Positions 1-11,158 of a stretch of 60,744 nt of DNA are shown piece after piece (positions within the stretch are counted from its first letter, which is position 1; every line of letters begins with the position of its first letter). The notes under the pieces were generated by a model. The model saw only the letters and a list, made by a program, of their open reading frames with translations, was not told the DNA's origin and searched no databases. This DNA is from an uncultured Collinsella sp. (GTDB taxonomy: Bacteria; Actinomycetota; Coriobacteriia; Coriobacteriales; Coriobacteriaceae), in the NCBI GenBank assembly GCA_902470365.1, contig CABRFZ010000014.1:1-60744 (forward strand). The letters are read 5' to 3'. A program made the translations under genes and the position numbers.

Positions 1-32
1 AAGAACTTTTTTAAGAAATTTTCCGACCCAGT

Positions 33-80
33 CATTGGGGACGTTCTTAAACGACCAGTCATTCAAGAACGTCCCCAATG
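33..80. repeat. 16-bp perfect inverted repeat
   Basis: The arms at 33-48 (CATTGGGGACGTTCTT) and 65-80 are exact reverse complements around a 16-nt loop. The heptamer AGTCATT also occurs twice nearby, before each half. No gene lies here. It sits beyond the rpoD terminator and could be a REP-type element or part of the next transcription unit's terminator. Confidence 0.7.
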
Positions 81-91
81 TCTACATGAAA

Positions 92-121
92 GCGCCCCCA
101 AGCGGATGTGCTTGAGGGCGC
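92..121 (-). terminator. rpoD terminator hairpin
   Basis: GCGCCC at 92-97 pairs with GGGCGC at 116-121, and the stem is extended inward by CAAG/CTTG. It lies 11 nt past the rpoD stop codon. On the minus strand only a short T run follows, so this is a plausible but not textbook rho-independent terminator. Confidence 0.6.
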
Positions 122-132
122 CTCTTGCTTGA

Positions 133-1497
<1,365 letters not shown>

Positions 1498-1592
1498 AGT
1501 CCACAGGACTCAATACTTTAGCACACACATTGACGTCTATACCCAAAAAGAGGACTGGATATAGGCGAGAATACGCTGGTTGACCACAACAT

Positions 1593-3701
1593 CTAGGCCT
1601 GTTCGGTGCCTGCGGCCTCCAGGCCGATCAAGCGGAACGGATCCGCCACGCCGCCGATCGACTTTTGCAGTTCGCGCTGACGCTGCGAGTCCTGCGCGGC
1701 CTGCACGGTCAGCGCGCGACGGGCCTCATCATCGAGCGAACGGTCCTGGCGCAGCTTGGCCTGTGCGGCACGCATGCGGCGCTTGATGGTGTAGAGCTCG
1801 AGCGTATCGAGCATAAACACGATGTTCGTCTCGGTGGGGTGCTTGCTCGTCGCCGAGATGCGCCCGGCACTCACAAGCGTTGCCGCGTCGGGACACACTG
1901 AGCGCGCCGCATCCATGCAGGCTGCAGGATCGGTTCCCGGCGGCGTTGCCAGAACAGCCCATGCGATGGACTCGTGACGCGGGTCAACCCACTCGATGGA
2001 GCAGATGCGGTCGGCATACGTGCGGAACAGGTCGGGGTAGCTCGTGAGCATCGTCAACAGCTCGCGCTCCCCTGCCAAGGACTTGCGTTCAAGATCGGTA
2101 AGAACCATCGGCGCCGCCGCAGCCGGTGCGCCCGAACCGTCAGCCACAGGCACAGTGCCCATACCATCAGGCACATCGATCGGCGGCAGGTCGTCGACGA
2201 CCTCCACGGGCGCGGCGCCGTAGGCATCGAGCGGGACGTAGTCGTACGGCTCTTCTTCGACCGGCGCGGACACCGGCGGCGTCGCGCCCGATGCCCAAGC
2301 ACCGCGACCGGCATCGCGAGAACCCGACGCCCGACCGCCCGCGCTACCGGATCGCTCAGTCTGTGCCCGCTGGCGCTCATAGTTCTGCTCACGACGTCGT
2401 TCCGCATCCTCGCGCTTGGCGACATCGCGAAACACACGGCCCGAACTCGCGCGCACCGTCTCCAGATCCAAACCCAGTAGATCGGCAATCTGGATAAAGT
2501 ACGTGTCGATCATATAGCTACCGCGCAACGGATAGATAAGCGTCAGCGCATCTTCCAGCGCCTTAGCGCGACCGCCCGGCGTGGTGATGTCACTCGACTC
2601 CTGCAGCGAACGGTAGACAAAGTCCATAAGCGGCTCGGCAGCGTCGATGCGCGTCTGTAGCTCCTCTCCGCCGTGCGCCGTGATGAACTCCATGGGATCG
2701 TTGCCGTCGGGCAGCACCACGCAGCGCAGATCCATCGAATCCTGCTCAATAAACTGAATCGCACGACGAGCGGCCTTCTGGCCCGCGGCATCGCCATCAA
2801 ACATATAGACAATGCGCTTGGCAAAGCGAGTGAGCGTCTTAACGTGATGCTCCGTGAGCGCGGTGCCCAGCGTGGCGACAACGTTTTTAATCCCCGCCTC
2901 CCAACAGGCGATGCAGTCGGTATAGCCCTCTACCACGATGGCGGTATCCTGCGCGACGATAAACTCCTTGGCCCAATTAAAGCCGTAGAGATTTCGCTTT
3001 TTATGGAACACGCTCGTCTCGGCGGTATTGAGGTACTTGGGTTGCCCGTCACCCATGATACGACCGCCAAAGGCAATGTTGTGCCCCTGCTCGTCAAAGA
3101 TGGGGAACATCACGCGGTCGTAGAAGCGGTCGGCAAGCTGCCCGCGCCCGCGGCTCACGGCAACGTTGGCGTCGATCATCTCCTGCGGGGTAAAACCCGC
3201 CTGGGACAGGTGCGACACCAGCGCGTTGCGGCCCGGTGCGAAGCCCAGGCAGTAGCGGCGGCAGACGTCGCCACCCATGCCGCGGCTGGCAAAGTACTCG
3301 CGCGGACGGCCGTCCTTACCGCGCATAAGCATGGTGTGGTAGAACTGGGCGGTCTCGGCGCACAGATCGTAGATTCGGGCACGCTTAGTACCGCGCTCGC
3401 GGCCATCTCCGGTGTCGTGCAGCTCAATACCCGCGCGATCGGCCAAATAACGGATTGACTCGGGAAAGCTCAGGTTCTCGCGCTTCATAATATAGGTGAA
3501 GACATCGCCGCCTTCGCCGCAGCCAAAGCAATGCCACACCTGCGTGGCGGGGATAATGTGGAAGGACGGCGTCTTTTCGCCATGAAAGGGGCAGCATCCC
3601 CAAAACTCATGGCCGCGGGGCTTGAGCTCAACCGTTTCCTGCACGATGGCAACCAGGTCGGACGCAGCGCGTACCTGGTCTTTTTCCTCATCGCTAATCA
3701 C
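1593..3701 (-). CDS. dnaG: DNA primase DnaG
   Basis: DnaG makes RNA primers for lagging-strand replication. The 702-aa protein has an N-terminal CHC2 zinc finger (C37, H40, C58, C61), the catalytic core, and a TOPRIM domain with VVEGYTD at 256-262 and FDGDAAG at 301-307, which carry the metal-binding Glu and Asp residues. A low-complexity Ala/Pro/Arg linker (about 430-530) leads to a C-terminal helical DnaB-binding region. The start overlaps the ribF stop by 8 nt, which indicates translational coupling. The dnaG-rpoD order is the conserved macromolecular-synthesis arrangement, here fused to the end of the translation operon. Confidence 0.97.
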   Translation of the reverse strand: MISDEEKDQVRAASDLVAIVQETVELKPRGHEFWGCCPFHGEKTPSFHIIPATQVWHCFGCGEGGDVFTYIMKRENLSFPESIRYLADRAGIELHDTGDGRERGTKRARIYDLCAETAQFYHTMLMRGKDGRPREYFASRGMGGDVCRRYCLGFAPGRNALVSHLSQAGFTPQEMIDANVAVSRGRGQLADRFYDRVMFPIFDEQGHNIAFGGRIMGDGQPKYLNTAETSVFHKKRNLYGFNWAKEFIVAQDTAIVVEGYTDCIACWEAGIKNVVATLGTALTEHHVKTLTRFAKRIVYMFDGDAAGQKAARRAIQFIEQDSMDLRCVVLPDGNDPMEFITAHGGEELQTRIDAAEPLMDFVYRSLQESSDITTPGGRAKALEDALTLIYPLRGSYMIDTYFIQIADLLGLDLETVRASSGRVFRDVAKREDAERRREQNYERQRAQTERSGSAGGRASGSRDAGRGAWASGATPPVSAPVEEEPYDYVPLDAYGAAPVEVVDDLPPIDVPDGMGTVPVADGSGAPAAAAPMVLTDLERKSLAGERELLTMLTSYPDLFRTYADRICSIEWVDPRHESIAWAVLATPPGTDPAACMDAARSVCPDAATLVSAGRISATSKHPTETNIVFMLDTLELYTIKRRMRAAQAKLRQDRSLDDEARRALTVQAAQDSQRQRELQKSIGGVADPFRLIGLEAAGTEQA

Positions 3702-4701
3702 GGATGCTCACCCCCTGATCGCCCAAGTTGTGACGAATATCTTCGATATTACCCTCGACGGTCGCGATCAACTCATCCAGCGAATCGAACACACGCGAGG
3801 CACGCAGCCAGCGCGTAAACGCCAGCGAAACGGAAGCGCCGTACAGGTCGCCCGTATAACCAATTAAATTAGCCTCGAGATGCGCAGATGCCGCATCGTC
3901 AGCATACGTTGGCGGCAGGCCGACGTTCACGGCAGCGGGCCACGCGGTGTCATCGACCAGCACCAGACCCTCATACACGCCATCGGCTGGCACCTGAATG
4001 CCGTCGGGAACCTGCAAGTTTGCCGTGGGAAAGCCCATGCCAGAACCCTCGTGACGGCCGCGAATAACACCGCCACGCACCATATACGGACGGCCGAGTA
4101 ACTCAGCAGCAAGCTCCACATGGCCCTGTCCCAACTCATGACGAATGCGGGTGGCGCAAATGGCCTCACCGCCCTCGCAAAGCAGGTCGTGACCATACAC
4201 GTCAACGCCGTGCTCGGAACCCCAGGAGCGCATCTCGGCAACACCAGAAGCACCGCCACGACCCAGCCTAAAGTCACTGCCAACGCGAATCGAGCGAATG
4301 TCGACTACGCGTGACAGCAGTGCGAGAAAACCGACATGGTCGAGTGCCGCAACCTCAGGCGTAAAGGGAACGGCCACCACCGCATCGACCCCGGTTTGAG
4401 CCAAGGCATGCAGACGGTCGGCCGTCGTCATCAATTTTTGAGCGGGCGAAGGGCTCACCACAACGTCCGGGTCGGGATCGAAGGTAACCACGACCGCCTT
4501 ACAGCCATGGGCACGGGCATCACGGACAAGCGCTTCGATGAGTTCCTGGTGTCCACGGTGAACGCCGTCGAACACGCCGATGGCGATTGAAGCGGCACCC
4601 AAGTGCTCACACTCATCAAACGTATCGGCAGCAACGATGCGAGCCTCGTCCGACTCGCCCGCGAAAAAGACACGCGCGAGCTCGCGAGCGGACAACATCA
4701 T
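3694..4701 (-). CDS. ribF: bifunctional riboflavin kinase / FAD synthetase
   Basis: RibF phosphorylates riboflavin to FMN and adenylates FMN to FAD. The N-terminal nucleotidyltransferase signature GVFDGVHRGHQEL is present, followed by the central Rossmann-like region. The C-terminal kinase domain carries GMGFPTANLQVP, the flavin/ATP loop. Length (335 aa) is normal for the family. Its ATG overlaps the truB stop as ATGA and its stop overlaps dnaG, so it is embedded in the operon. The truB-ribF pairing is widely conserved. Confidence 0.95.
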   Translation of the reverse strand: MMLSARELARVFFAGESDEARIVAADTFDECEHLGAASIAIGVFDGVHRGHQELIEALVRDARAHGCKAVVVTFDPDPDVVVSPSPAQKLMTTADRLHALAQTGVDAVVAVPFTPEVAALDHVGFLALLSRVVDIRSIRVGSDFRLGRGGASGVAEMRSWGSEHGVDVYGHDLLCEGGEAICATRIRHELGQGHVELAAELLGRPYMVRGGVIRGRHEGSGMGFPTANLQVPDGIQVPADGVYEGLVLVDDTAWPAAVNVGLPPTYADDAASAHLEANLIGYTGDLYGASVSLAFTRWLRASRVFDSLDELIATVEGNIEDIRHNLGDQGVSIRD

Positions 4702-5630
4702 CGAACACCGCCGATTGCCTGCGGAAACACGTGCTCCATGACAAAGCGGCCGCCCTCAATGCGGGCGAGCGCCTTGAGTCCCCCATCGAGCACCAACGCA
4801 AAAGGCGCCTTCGAGGAATCGAAATCGGCAAGCGCACGCTCAACGGGAATGCGTCGGCCGCAGAGCAGGTCGTCGGCAAGATTGCCCGGCAAGTCAACAC
4901 GTGTGGCACCCAGGGCCGCAATGGGATCCAGGGCAAAGCCAGCCGCGGACTCGGGAGAAAGCTCCTCGACCGCATGACAGGCGCCAATGGAAACAACACC
5001 GGAGGCCGTGCGGCGCAGCGCGGAAATATGCGCGGCGCTATCGCAAGCGCGGCCCAGGTCGCGAGCGAGCGCACGGATATAGGTGCCCTTGCTCACCGAG
5101 AACGCCACGGTCCACACACACGTATCACCTTCGCCGCCCACGGCGATCAGGTCGGCGGCATAGACCTCGACGGGGCGCGGAGGTAGGTCCACCGCATTGC
5201 CCTCGCGAGCAGACTTGTAGGCGCGAACGCCATTGACCGAGATAGCAGAAAACGCCGGCGGCACCTGCATCTGCGGGCCCAGCATGGCGGCCAAGCGCTC
5301 ACGAGCATAGGCAGGATCGCGGAGCTCGTTGGCAACAGCCACCGTGCGAACCGCCTCGCCCTCCGCATCATCGGTATTGGTCTCGGCGCCAAACGAAATG
5401 TCGGCGACGTAGTTTTTCGTATCGAGCGTGAGCATACCCAGCAAACGGGTGGCCTGACCCACGCCCACAACCATGACACCCGATGCCATGGGGTCGAGTG
5501 TACCGGCATGGCCGACGCGCCGCTCATGGAGGGCGCGTCGGCATTGCGAGACCACGTCATGGGACGTGCAGCCCACCGACTTATCGACGGCGAGCAGCAT
5601 ATTCAATTGAGAAGGCGTTCGACGAGCCAT
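4698..5630 (-). CDS. truB: tRNA pseudouridine(55) synthase TruB
   Basis: TruB isomerises U55 in the T-loop of tRNAs. The 310-aa protein has the conserved GHAGTLDPMASG motif, with catalytic Asp46, and the downstream motifs expected of TruB, including KSVGCTSHDVV near the N-terminus and FSVSKGTYIRALARDLG near residue 185. It starts 15 nt after nrnA and overlaps ribF by 4 nt. Confidence 0.96.
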   Translation of the reverse strand: MARRTPSQLNMLLAVDKSVGCTSHDVVSQCRRALHERRVGHAGTLDPMASGVMVVGVGQATRLLGMLTLDTKNYVADISFGAETNTDDAEGEAVRTVAVANELRDPAYARERLAAMLGPQMQVPPAFSAISVNGVRAYKSAREGNAVDLPPRPVEVYAADLIAVGGEGDTCVWTVAFSVSKGTYIRALARDLGRACDSAAHISALRRTASGVVSIGACHAVEELSPESAAGFALDPIAALGATRVDLPGNLADDLLCGRRIPVERALADFDSSKAPFALVLDGGLKALARIEGGRFVMEHVFPQAIGGVR

Positions 5631-5645
5631 GTACCATCCAATAAG

Positions 5646-6689
5646 TTAGAGCTCGACGGTCACCGAAGCGGGATCCTCCCCCACCAGCTCGGCCAGCATG
5701 GGAAGTGCCACGGCGAGCGTCTCGCGAATTGTTCCGTTGTTGGAAAAGCCGGCGGCGGCATGATGCCCGCCACCGCCAAAGTTGGCAGCAATCTCGGACA
5801 CATCGAGGTCGCCCTTGGAGCGCAGGTTGCCACGCACCTTGGTATCGCCCTCAATGCCCTTTAAGAACATGCAGACCTCGACGCCCATCACCGAACGCAC
5901 CACATCGACCAGGCCGTCGCACTCGTCCGAGGTGACGCCGCAGGCCTCAAGGTCGCTCTGGTAGGCATAGCTATACGCCACGCGCCCATGCGCGACCGTC
6001 TTAATGCGGCCCATAACGATGGACTTGAGGTGCAAAAACTCAACGCGCATGCTCTGATATACCTCGAGAGCCACACGCGCCGGATCGGCACCGTGGGCAA
6101 CAAGACGCGAGGCCGCATGGAAGGCGGCAGCATCGGCATTCTGGTACTGGAAACGGCCGGTATCGGTAACCAAGCCGCACAGCAGGCAGGTCGCAACGCC
6201 ATCACGTGCGACAATGCCGCAATTGTCCAAGAAGCGGTCGATGATCATAGCGCAGGCTGCAGCTTCAACGCGCCTCAGGCTGAGCTCGGCAAACTCCTCG
6301 CGCGCCGGATGGTGATCGAAGCACACCACATGCGTTGAGCGGCGAAGCACCTCGGCGGAGTTATTCAGGCGCTCGACGACCGGCACGTCCACCGAGATGA
6401 ACAGGTCCGGATTGCCGGTGTACGTAGATGCCGGCACCAGACGATCGGCACCCTCCATAAAGCGGTAGATGCGCGGAACCGGGTCATCGTCTGCCAGCAG
6501 CAGCGCAATGTCCTTGTTGGGGAAAAACTTCATGAGCGAAAGGCCCAGACCCAATACGGAACCCAAGGCATCGCCATCGGGAGAAGTATGTCCCGAAATC
6601 GCAATGGAGGACGCACCCTCGATGAGCTCGAGGATGCGTCGCTGAATATCTGCAGACTCGCACGAGGCGAGGTCGGCGGAATTAGTCAT
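5646..6689 (-). CDS. nrnA: DHH/DHHA1 phosphoesterase, nanoRNase/pAp phosphatase
   Basis: This 347-aa protein belongs to the NrnA family, which degrades 2-5-nt RNA fragments and 3'-phosphoadenosine 5'-phosphate. The metal-binding motifs are clear: SPDGDALGS near the N-terminus, VDVPVVERL, the name-giving DHH in CFDHHPAREEF, and DTGRFQYQN. The DHHA1 domain near the C-terminus carries the glycine-rich GGGGHHAAAGF. It overlaps rbfA by 8 nt. NrnA between rbfA and truB is a common Gram-positive arrangement. Confidence 0.93.
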   Translation of the reverse strand: MTNSADLASCESADIQRRILELIEGASSIAISGHTSPDGDALGSVLGLGLSLMKFFPNKDIALLLADDDPVPRIYRFMEGADRLVPASTYTGNPDLFISVDVPVVERLNNSAEVLRRSTHVVCFDHHPAREEFAELSLRRVEAAACAMIIDRFLDNCGIVARDGVATCLLCGLVTDTGRFQYQNADAAAFHAASRLVAHGADPARVALEVYQSMRVEFLHLKSIVMGRIKTVAHGRVAYSYAYQSDLEACGVTSDECDGLVDVVRSVMGVEVCMFLKGIEGDTKVRGNLRSKGDLDVSEIAANFGGGGHHAAAGFSNNGTIRETLAVALPMLAELVGEDPASVTVEL

Positions 6690-7092
6690 CTAAAGCTGCC
6701 TCCTGGGCGGCATCCGCTATCGGATAGCCGTCCTCGTCCTTTTCGATCGCAAGCGTGGCGGGAACGTTTTCCAGCGCACGCGTGATGCGCTCGGCCTCAT
6801 CGGTCGAGCGATCGATGCGAAAATCGAGCTCGGGCGTGACACGCCAATCGAGCGAGCGAGCCAACAGGCTGCGAATACGGCCCTTGGCGCTTGCGAGCGC
6901 CTCCATGACCTCGTCGTAGCGGCTCGCATCGCACGACACGTACACGCGCGCGAACGAACGGTCCACCGCGACCTCGACCGCGGTCAAAGTAACCAGGTCG
7001 AGACGCGGATCGGAAACCTCAAAGAGCAGGATATAACCGAGCTTCTCGCGAAGCTGCTCGCCCAGACGGCGGGTTGCCTGCGTTTGCTTCAT
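6682..7092 (-). CDS. rbfA: 30S ribosome-binding factor RbfA
   Basis: RbfA assists late 30S subunit maturation by binding near helix 1 of 16S rRNA. The 136-aa protein shows the family KH-like fold signatures: N-terminal RLGEQLREKLGYIL, then LVTLTAVEVAVDRSFARVYVS and RVTPELDFRIDRS. The C-terminal tail is acidic. It lies 11 nt after infB and overlaps nrnA by 8 nt. Confidence 0.94.
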   Translation of the reverse strand: MKQTQATRRLGEQLREKLGYILLFEVSDPRLDLVTLTAVEVAVDRSFARVYVSCDASRYDEVMEALASAKGRIRSLLARSLDWRVTPELDFRIDRSTDEAERITRALENVPATLAIEKDEDGYPIADAAQEAALDD

Positions 7093-7103
7093 AGCGCTAC
7101 CCC

Positions 7104-9818
7104 CTACTCGGTACGGGCAACCTGGTCGATGCGGTAACCCTCGATCTGGTCGCCGGGCTTGATGTCCTGGAAGTTCTCCAGGCCAATGCCGCCCTCGGAA
7201 CCGCTCTTGAGGCTCTTGGCCTCGTCCTTGTAGTGGCGCATCGAGGCGATCTTGCCATTGAAGACCACGATGCCGTCGCGCACCAGGCGCACGGAATCGG
7301 TCGCGGCGATCTCGCCCTCTTCGACGCGGACACCGGCGGCGATACCGACTTTGGGCACCTTAAAGGTGTCCAGGACAGTCGCGGTACCCGTGGAGACCTC
7401 GACCTCGGTGGGCTTGAGCATGCCGATACGGGCAGCGTCGAGCTCCTCGAGGCACTTGTAGATGACGTCGTAGCAACGGATCTCAACGCCTTCGCGCTCG
7501 GCAGCGGAGCGGGCCTTACCGTCGGGACGGACGCCAAAGCCGATGATGATGGCGTTGGAGGCGTCGGCCAGGACGACGTCGGTCTCGTTGATGGCGCCAA
7601 CGGCAGAGTGGATCGTGTTGATGCGAACCTCGGACTGATCCATCTTGTCGAGCGAGTCCTGAAGGGCCTCGATGGAACCCTGGACGTCGGCCTTGATGAT
7701 CAGGTTGAGCTCCTTGACCTCGGCGTCGGCGATGGTCTCGAAGAGGTTCTCGAGCGTGACGTGCTTGACGCGGCTCTGCTCCTCGATACGGGCCTTGAGC
7801 GAACGCTCGTCGGCAAGGGCGCGAGCCTCGCGCTCGTCCTCGAACACGCGGAACTCGTCACCGGCGTTGGGCACGGACTGCAGGCCCAGGATCTCGACGG
7901 CGTCGGAGGGACCGGCCTCGGTGACGGCGCGGCCCTTGGGATCGAGCATGGCGCGGACGCGGCCATAGGTAAGGCCGGCGACCAGCGTATCGCCCACGTG
8001 CAGGGTACCGCGGGTCACGAGCACGGTAGCGACCGAGCCGCGACCCTTGTCGAGCTTGGCCTCGAGGACGTTGCCGGAGGCAAAGGTGTCCGGGTTGGCC
8101 TTGAGCTCGAGCACATCGGCCTGGAGCAGCACGGTCTCCAGAAGGTCGTCGATACCGATCTTCTGCTTGGCCGAGATGTTGACGAACATGTTCTGTCCGC
8201 CCCACTCCTCGGGGATGACGCCGTACTCGGTGAGCTCCTGACGCACACGGTCGGGGTTGGCGCCCGGCTTATCGATCTTGTTGACGGCAACGACGATGGG
8301 TACGCCGGCGGCCTTGGCGTGGTTGATCGACTCGACCGTCTGGGGCATGACGCCGTCGTCGGCGGCGACGATCAGGATGACGATGTCGGTCACCTTGGCG
8401 CCACGGGCACGCATAGCCGTAAAGGTGGCGTGACCCGGGGTATCGATAAAGGTGATCTTGCGGTCGTTGATCATAACCTGCGAAGCGCCGATGGCCTGCG
8501 TAATGCCGCCCGCCTCGCCGGCAGCGACGCCGGTGTGACGGATGGCGTCGAGCAGCGACGTCTTGCCGTGGTCGACATGGCCCATGACGGTGACGACCGG
8601 GGCGCGCGGCTTAAGGTCGGCGGGATCGTCGTAGAACGAGAAGGTGTTCTCCTCCTCGGGGGTGATGATCTTGATCTGACGGCCCAGGTCGTCGGCAACG
8701 AGCTCGACAAGGTCGTCGGACATGGACTGCGTCATCGTGAGCGGAGTACCCAGCAGGAACAGGCGCTTGATGATGTCGTTGGCAGGAACGTCGAGCGCCT
8801 CGGCGAGCTCCTGGACGGTAACGCCCTGGGAAACCTTGATGGCGTCGAGGTCCTCGGGGTTCACGCCCTGGGCCAGCGCCTCCTCAATCTTGCGCTCCTC
8901 CTGAGCCTTTGCGGCCTCGCGCTCGCGCTTCTCCTTGCGCTTTTTGCGACGACCGGTGGACTCGCGAGAGGCCTCCTCGACGGCGGCACGAGCCTCCTCG
9001 AGCACCTTCTCGCGGCTGTACTCCTCGGCCTCGCGAGCCATGCGGCTGTAGTGGTCCTCTTCGTTGTTGTGACCGCCCTTGCGCTTCTTGCCCTTACCCT
9101 GCTTGTCGGGGTTGGGGAAGTCCATGCCGGCAGCGACGTTGTTGCTGGCATTGGTGCGATGGCTGTGCGGACGGCTCTCGGAGGCGTTGCGCTCGGAGTT
9201 GTTATCGGAGGCGTTGCGATCGTTACGACGGCCACCGCGACGGTCGTTGTTGCCGCCACGACGGTTGCCGCGCTCGGCAGCGCGCTCGGCCTTGGCCTTC
9301 TCCTCGGCGTCCTTCTTCTCCTTGAGCACAGTCTCCTGTGCGGCGATCTGGTCGAGCAGCGAACGGAAACGCGAACCGGAGTCGGAAGCGGGAACGGCGC
9401 GGCGCTGGGCCTCGCGGGCAGCCTCCTCCTTCTCGCGGGCAAGACGCTCCTGCTCGGCCTTCTTCTTGGCCTCGGCCTCGGCGCGGGCGGCCTCCTCGGC
9501 AGCCCGGGCAGCGGCGAACTGGCGGCGCTCCTCCTCGCGTGCCTTCTCGGCGGCGATGCGCTCGCGCTCGGCCTCGGCAGCGCGTGCTGCCTCCTCGGCG
9601 GCAGCGGCCTGCTCCTCGGCCTGCTTGGCGGCCTCGACTTCCTGGGCGCGGGCCTCGATCACCGAGGCGAGCTGCTTGCGGACCATGGCGACGTATGCGT
9701 CCTCCAGAGCGGAGGAAGCGGACTTAGCGGGAATCTTCATTTCGGCGAGATGACCCATCAGTTCCTTGGAGGTCATGCCGAACTCTTTGGCCAGGGTGGA
9801 CACACGGACTTTTGCCAT
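7104..9818 (-). CDS. infB: translation initiation factor IF-2
   Basis: IF-2 is the GTPase that places initiator tRNA on the 30S subunit. The 904-aa protein begins with an IF2_N module (residues 1-50). A long Ala/Glu/Arg-rich, probably coiled or disordered segment follows (about 55-310), including an Arg/Gly/Asn-rich patch near 185-225. A second IF2_N-like helix set (325-365) precedes the G domain: G1 GHVDHGKT at 413-420, then DTPGHATF and NKIDKP. Domains II-IV fill the C-terminus. The GC-rich gene leaves a long open frame on the opposite strand that I do not regard as a gene. Confidence 0.97.
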   Translation of the reverse strand: MAKVRVSTLAKEFGMTSKELMGHLAEMKIPAKSASSALEDAYVAMVRKQLASVIEARAQEVEAAKQAEEQAAAAEEAARAAEAERERIAAEKAREEERRQFAAARAAEEAARAEAEAKKKAEQERLAREKEEAAREAQRRAVPASDSGSRFRSLLDQIAAQETVLKEKKDAEEKAKAERAAERGNRRGGNNDRRGGRRNDRNASDNNSERNASESRPHSHRTNASNNVAAGMDFPNPDKQGKGKKRKGGHNNEEDHYSRMAREAEEYSREKVLEEARAAVEEASRESTGRRKKRKEKREREAAKAQEERKIEEALAQGVNPEDLDAIKVSQGVTVQELAEALDVPANDIIKRLFLLGTPLTMTQSMSDDLVELVADDLGRQIKIITPEEENTFSFYDDPADLKPRAPVVTVMGHVDHGKTSLLDAIRHTGVAAGEAGGITQAIGASQVMINDRKITFIDTPGHATFTAMRARGAKVTDIVILIVAADDGVMPQTVESINHAKAAGVPIVVAVNKIDKPGANPDRVRQELTEYGVIPEEWGGQNMFVNISAKQKIGIDDLLETVLLQADVLELKANPDTFASGNVLEAKLDKGRGSVATVLVTRGTLHVGDTLVAGLTYGRVRAMLDPKGRAVTEAGPSDAVEILGLQSVPNAGDEFRVFEDEREARALADERSLKARIEEQSRVKHVTLENLFETIADAEVKELNLIIKADVQGSIEALQDSLDKMDQSEVRINTIHSAVGAINETDVVLADASNAIIIGFGVRPDGKARSAAEREGVEIRCYDVIYKCLEELDAARIGMLKPTEVEVSTGTATVLDTFKVPKVGIAAGVRVEEGEIAATDSVRLVRDGIVVFNGKIASMRHYKDEAKSLKSGSEGGIGLENFQDIKPGDQIEGYRIDQVARTE

Positions 9819-9909
9819 ATGACTTCACCTACCCTTTCTGGCACCTTGGGTGCCTAGAGACTGAACGAGCGTGGGGGATGCGCTGGGACCTGCCCGGCGC
9901 GACCGCGCG

Positions 9910-11157
9910 CTAGATCAGGTCCTCCGCATCATCGAAGGCGTCGGTGTCGTGGACACCGCAGAAACGGGAGCCGGGACGGGCCTGGTTGCGGCACTGGATG
10001 CCGTCCTCGGACACGAACTCGCAGCGACGGACGTCCTCGTCCTCCTCGTCACCGATCAGGTCGGCGGCGGGCTCCTCGTGAACGGGAACGTTCTTGAGGA
10101 TGTCGGCGGCAAGGGTCTCGGACTTGATGTCGATGTGCCAGCCGGTCAGGCGCGCGGCGAGGCGGGCGTTCTGGCCCTCCTTGCCGATGGCGAGGGACAG
10201 CTGGTCGTCGGGCACGATAACGCCGGCGTAGGCCTTCTCCTCGTCGATGAGAACGCGGGTGACCTTGGCAGGCGACAGGGCGTTTGCGACGTAGACGGCC
10301 GGATCGGCATCCCACAGGATGACGTCGACGCGCTCGCCACGAAGCTCGCCCACGACGGCGCGAACACGGCTGCCCTTGGGGCCGACGCAGGCGCCCACGG
10401 GATCCAGGCGATCGTCGAGCGAATGGACGGCGACCTTGGAGCGCTGGCCGGGCTCGCGGGCGATCGACTTGATCTGGACGGTGCCCTCATAGATCTCGGG
10501 CACCTCCTGCTCAAACAGACGACGCATGAGCTCGGGGTGGGTACGGGAGATGACAATCGGCGGACGGCTGTGCTCGCCACGAACCGGCTGCAGGTTGGAG
10601 TTGGGGTCGCGAACGTCGATGATCACGGCCTTGATGTGCTGGTTGTGCAGGTAGCGCTCGCCCATCGGACGCTCGTTGCGCTCGTTCTCGTAACGGCGCT
10701 GGTCGAAGTGCGGCAGCTCGGCCTCAACGCCCTCGCGAATCTTAACGATCGTGAAGTCGGGTGTGGACTGCAGCACGGTACCGCTGATGAGGTCACCGAT
10801 GCGGCCGGAGAACTCCTCGTAGATCTGCTCGCGGGCGGAGTTGCGCACGATGGCGTTGATCTCGGCCTTGGCGTGCTGGGCGGCGATGCGGCTCGTGTTC
10901 TTGGGAGTGACGTCGATCTCCTCGAACTCGGTGAAGTTGCCCTCCTCGTCCATGGAATCGTCGATCGGCTCCAGACGGTAGACGTAGATCTTGCCGGTGG
11001 TGCGGTCGATGGTCACCTTGGCGCCCCACTCAAGATGCAGAATCTCGGCATAGCTCTTGGCGAGCGACTGCTCCAGGCGGTCGATCAGGTAGAGCTGGTC
11101 GATGTGCTTCTCCTGGCAAAGCTCCATCAGGGCGGACATCATGTCGGATGCTGCCAT
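9910..11157 (-). CDS. nusA: transcription termination/antitermination factor NusA with Cys/His tail
   Basis: NusA binds RNA polymerase and nascent RNA to modulate pausing, termination and antitermination. The 415-aa protein has the N-terminal polymerase-binding domain, an S1 domain (about 130-205), and two KH domains with GACVGPKGSRVRAV and LAIGKEGQNARLAARL. After the KH2 domain there is an extra tail with C379-x9-C389-x10-C400-x2-H403 followed by an acidic end, which could bind zinc. The usual ylxR gene between nusA and infB is absent; only 91 nt separate them. It starts immediately after rimP. Confidence 0.95.
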   Translation of the reverse strand: MAASDMMSALMELCQEKHIDQLYLIDRLEQSLAKSYAEILHLEWGAKVTIDRTTGKIYVYRLEPIDDSMDEEGNFTEFEEIDVTPKNTSRIAAQHAKAEINAIVRNSAREQIYEEFSGRIGDLISGTVLQSTPDFTIVKIREGVEAELPHFDQRRYENERNERPMGERYLHNQHIKAVIIDVRDPNSNLQPVRGEHSRPPIVISRTHPELMRRLFEQEVPEIYEGTVQIKSIAREPGQRSKVAVHSLDDRLDPVGACVGPKGSRVRAVVGELRGERVDVILWDADPAVYVANALSPAKVTRVLIDEEKAYAGVIVPDDQLSLAIGKEGQNARLAARLTGWHIDIKSETLAADILKNVPVHEEPAADLIGDEEDEDVRRCEFVSEDGIQCRNQARPGSRFCGVHDTDAFDDAEDLI

Positions 11158-11158
11158 C

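Noticed and set aside
7233..9857. Very long rightward open frame opposite infB
   Set aside because: It mirrors the GC-rich infB codon pattern, is low-complexity Gly/Leu/Val/Asp sequence, and overlaps a certain gene completely. The same applies to open frames opposite rpoD, nusA and leuS.
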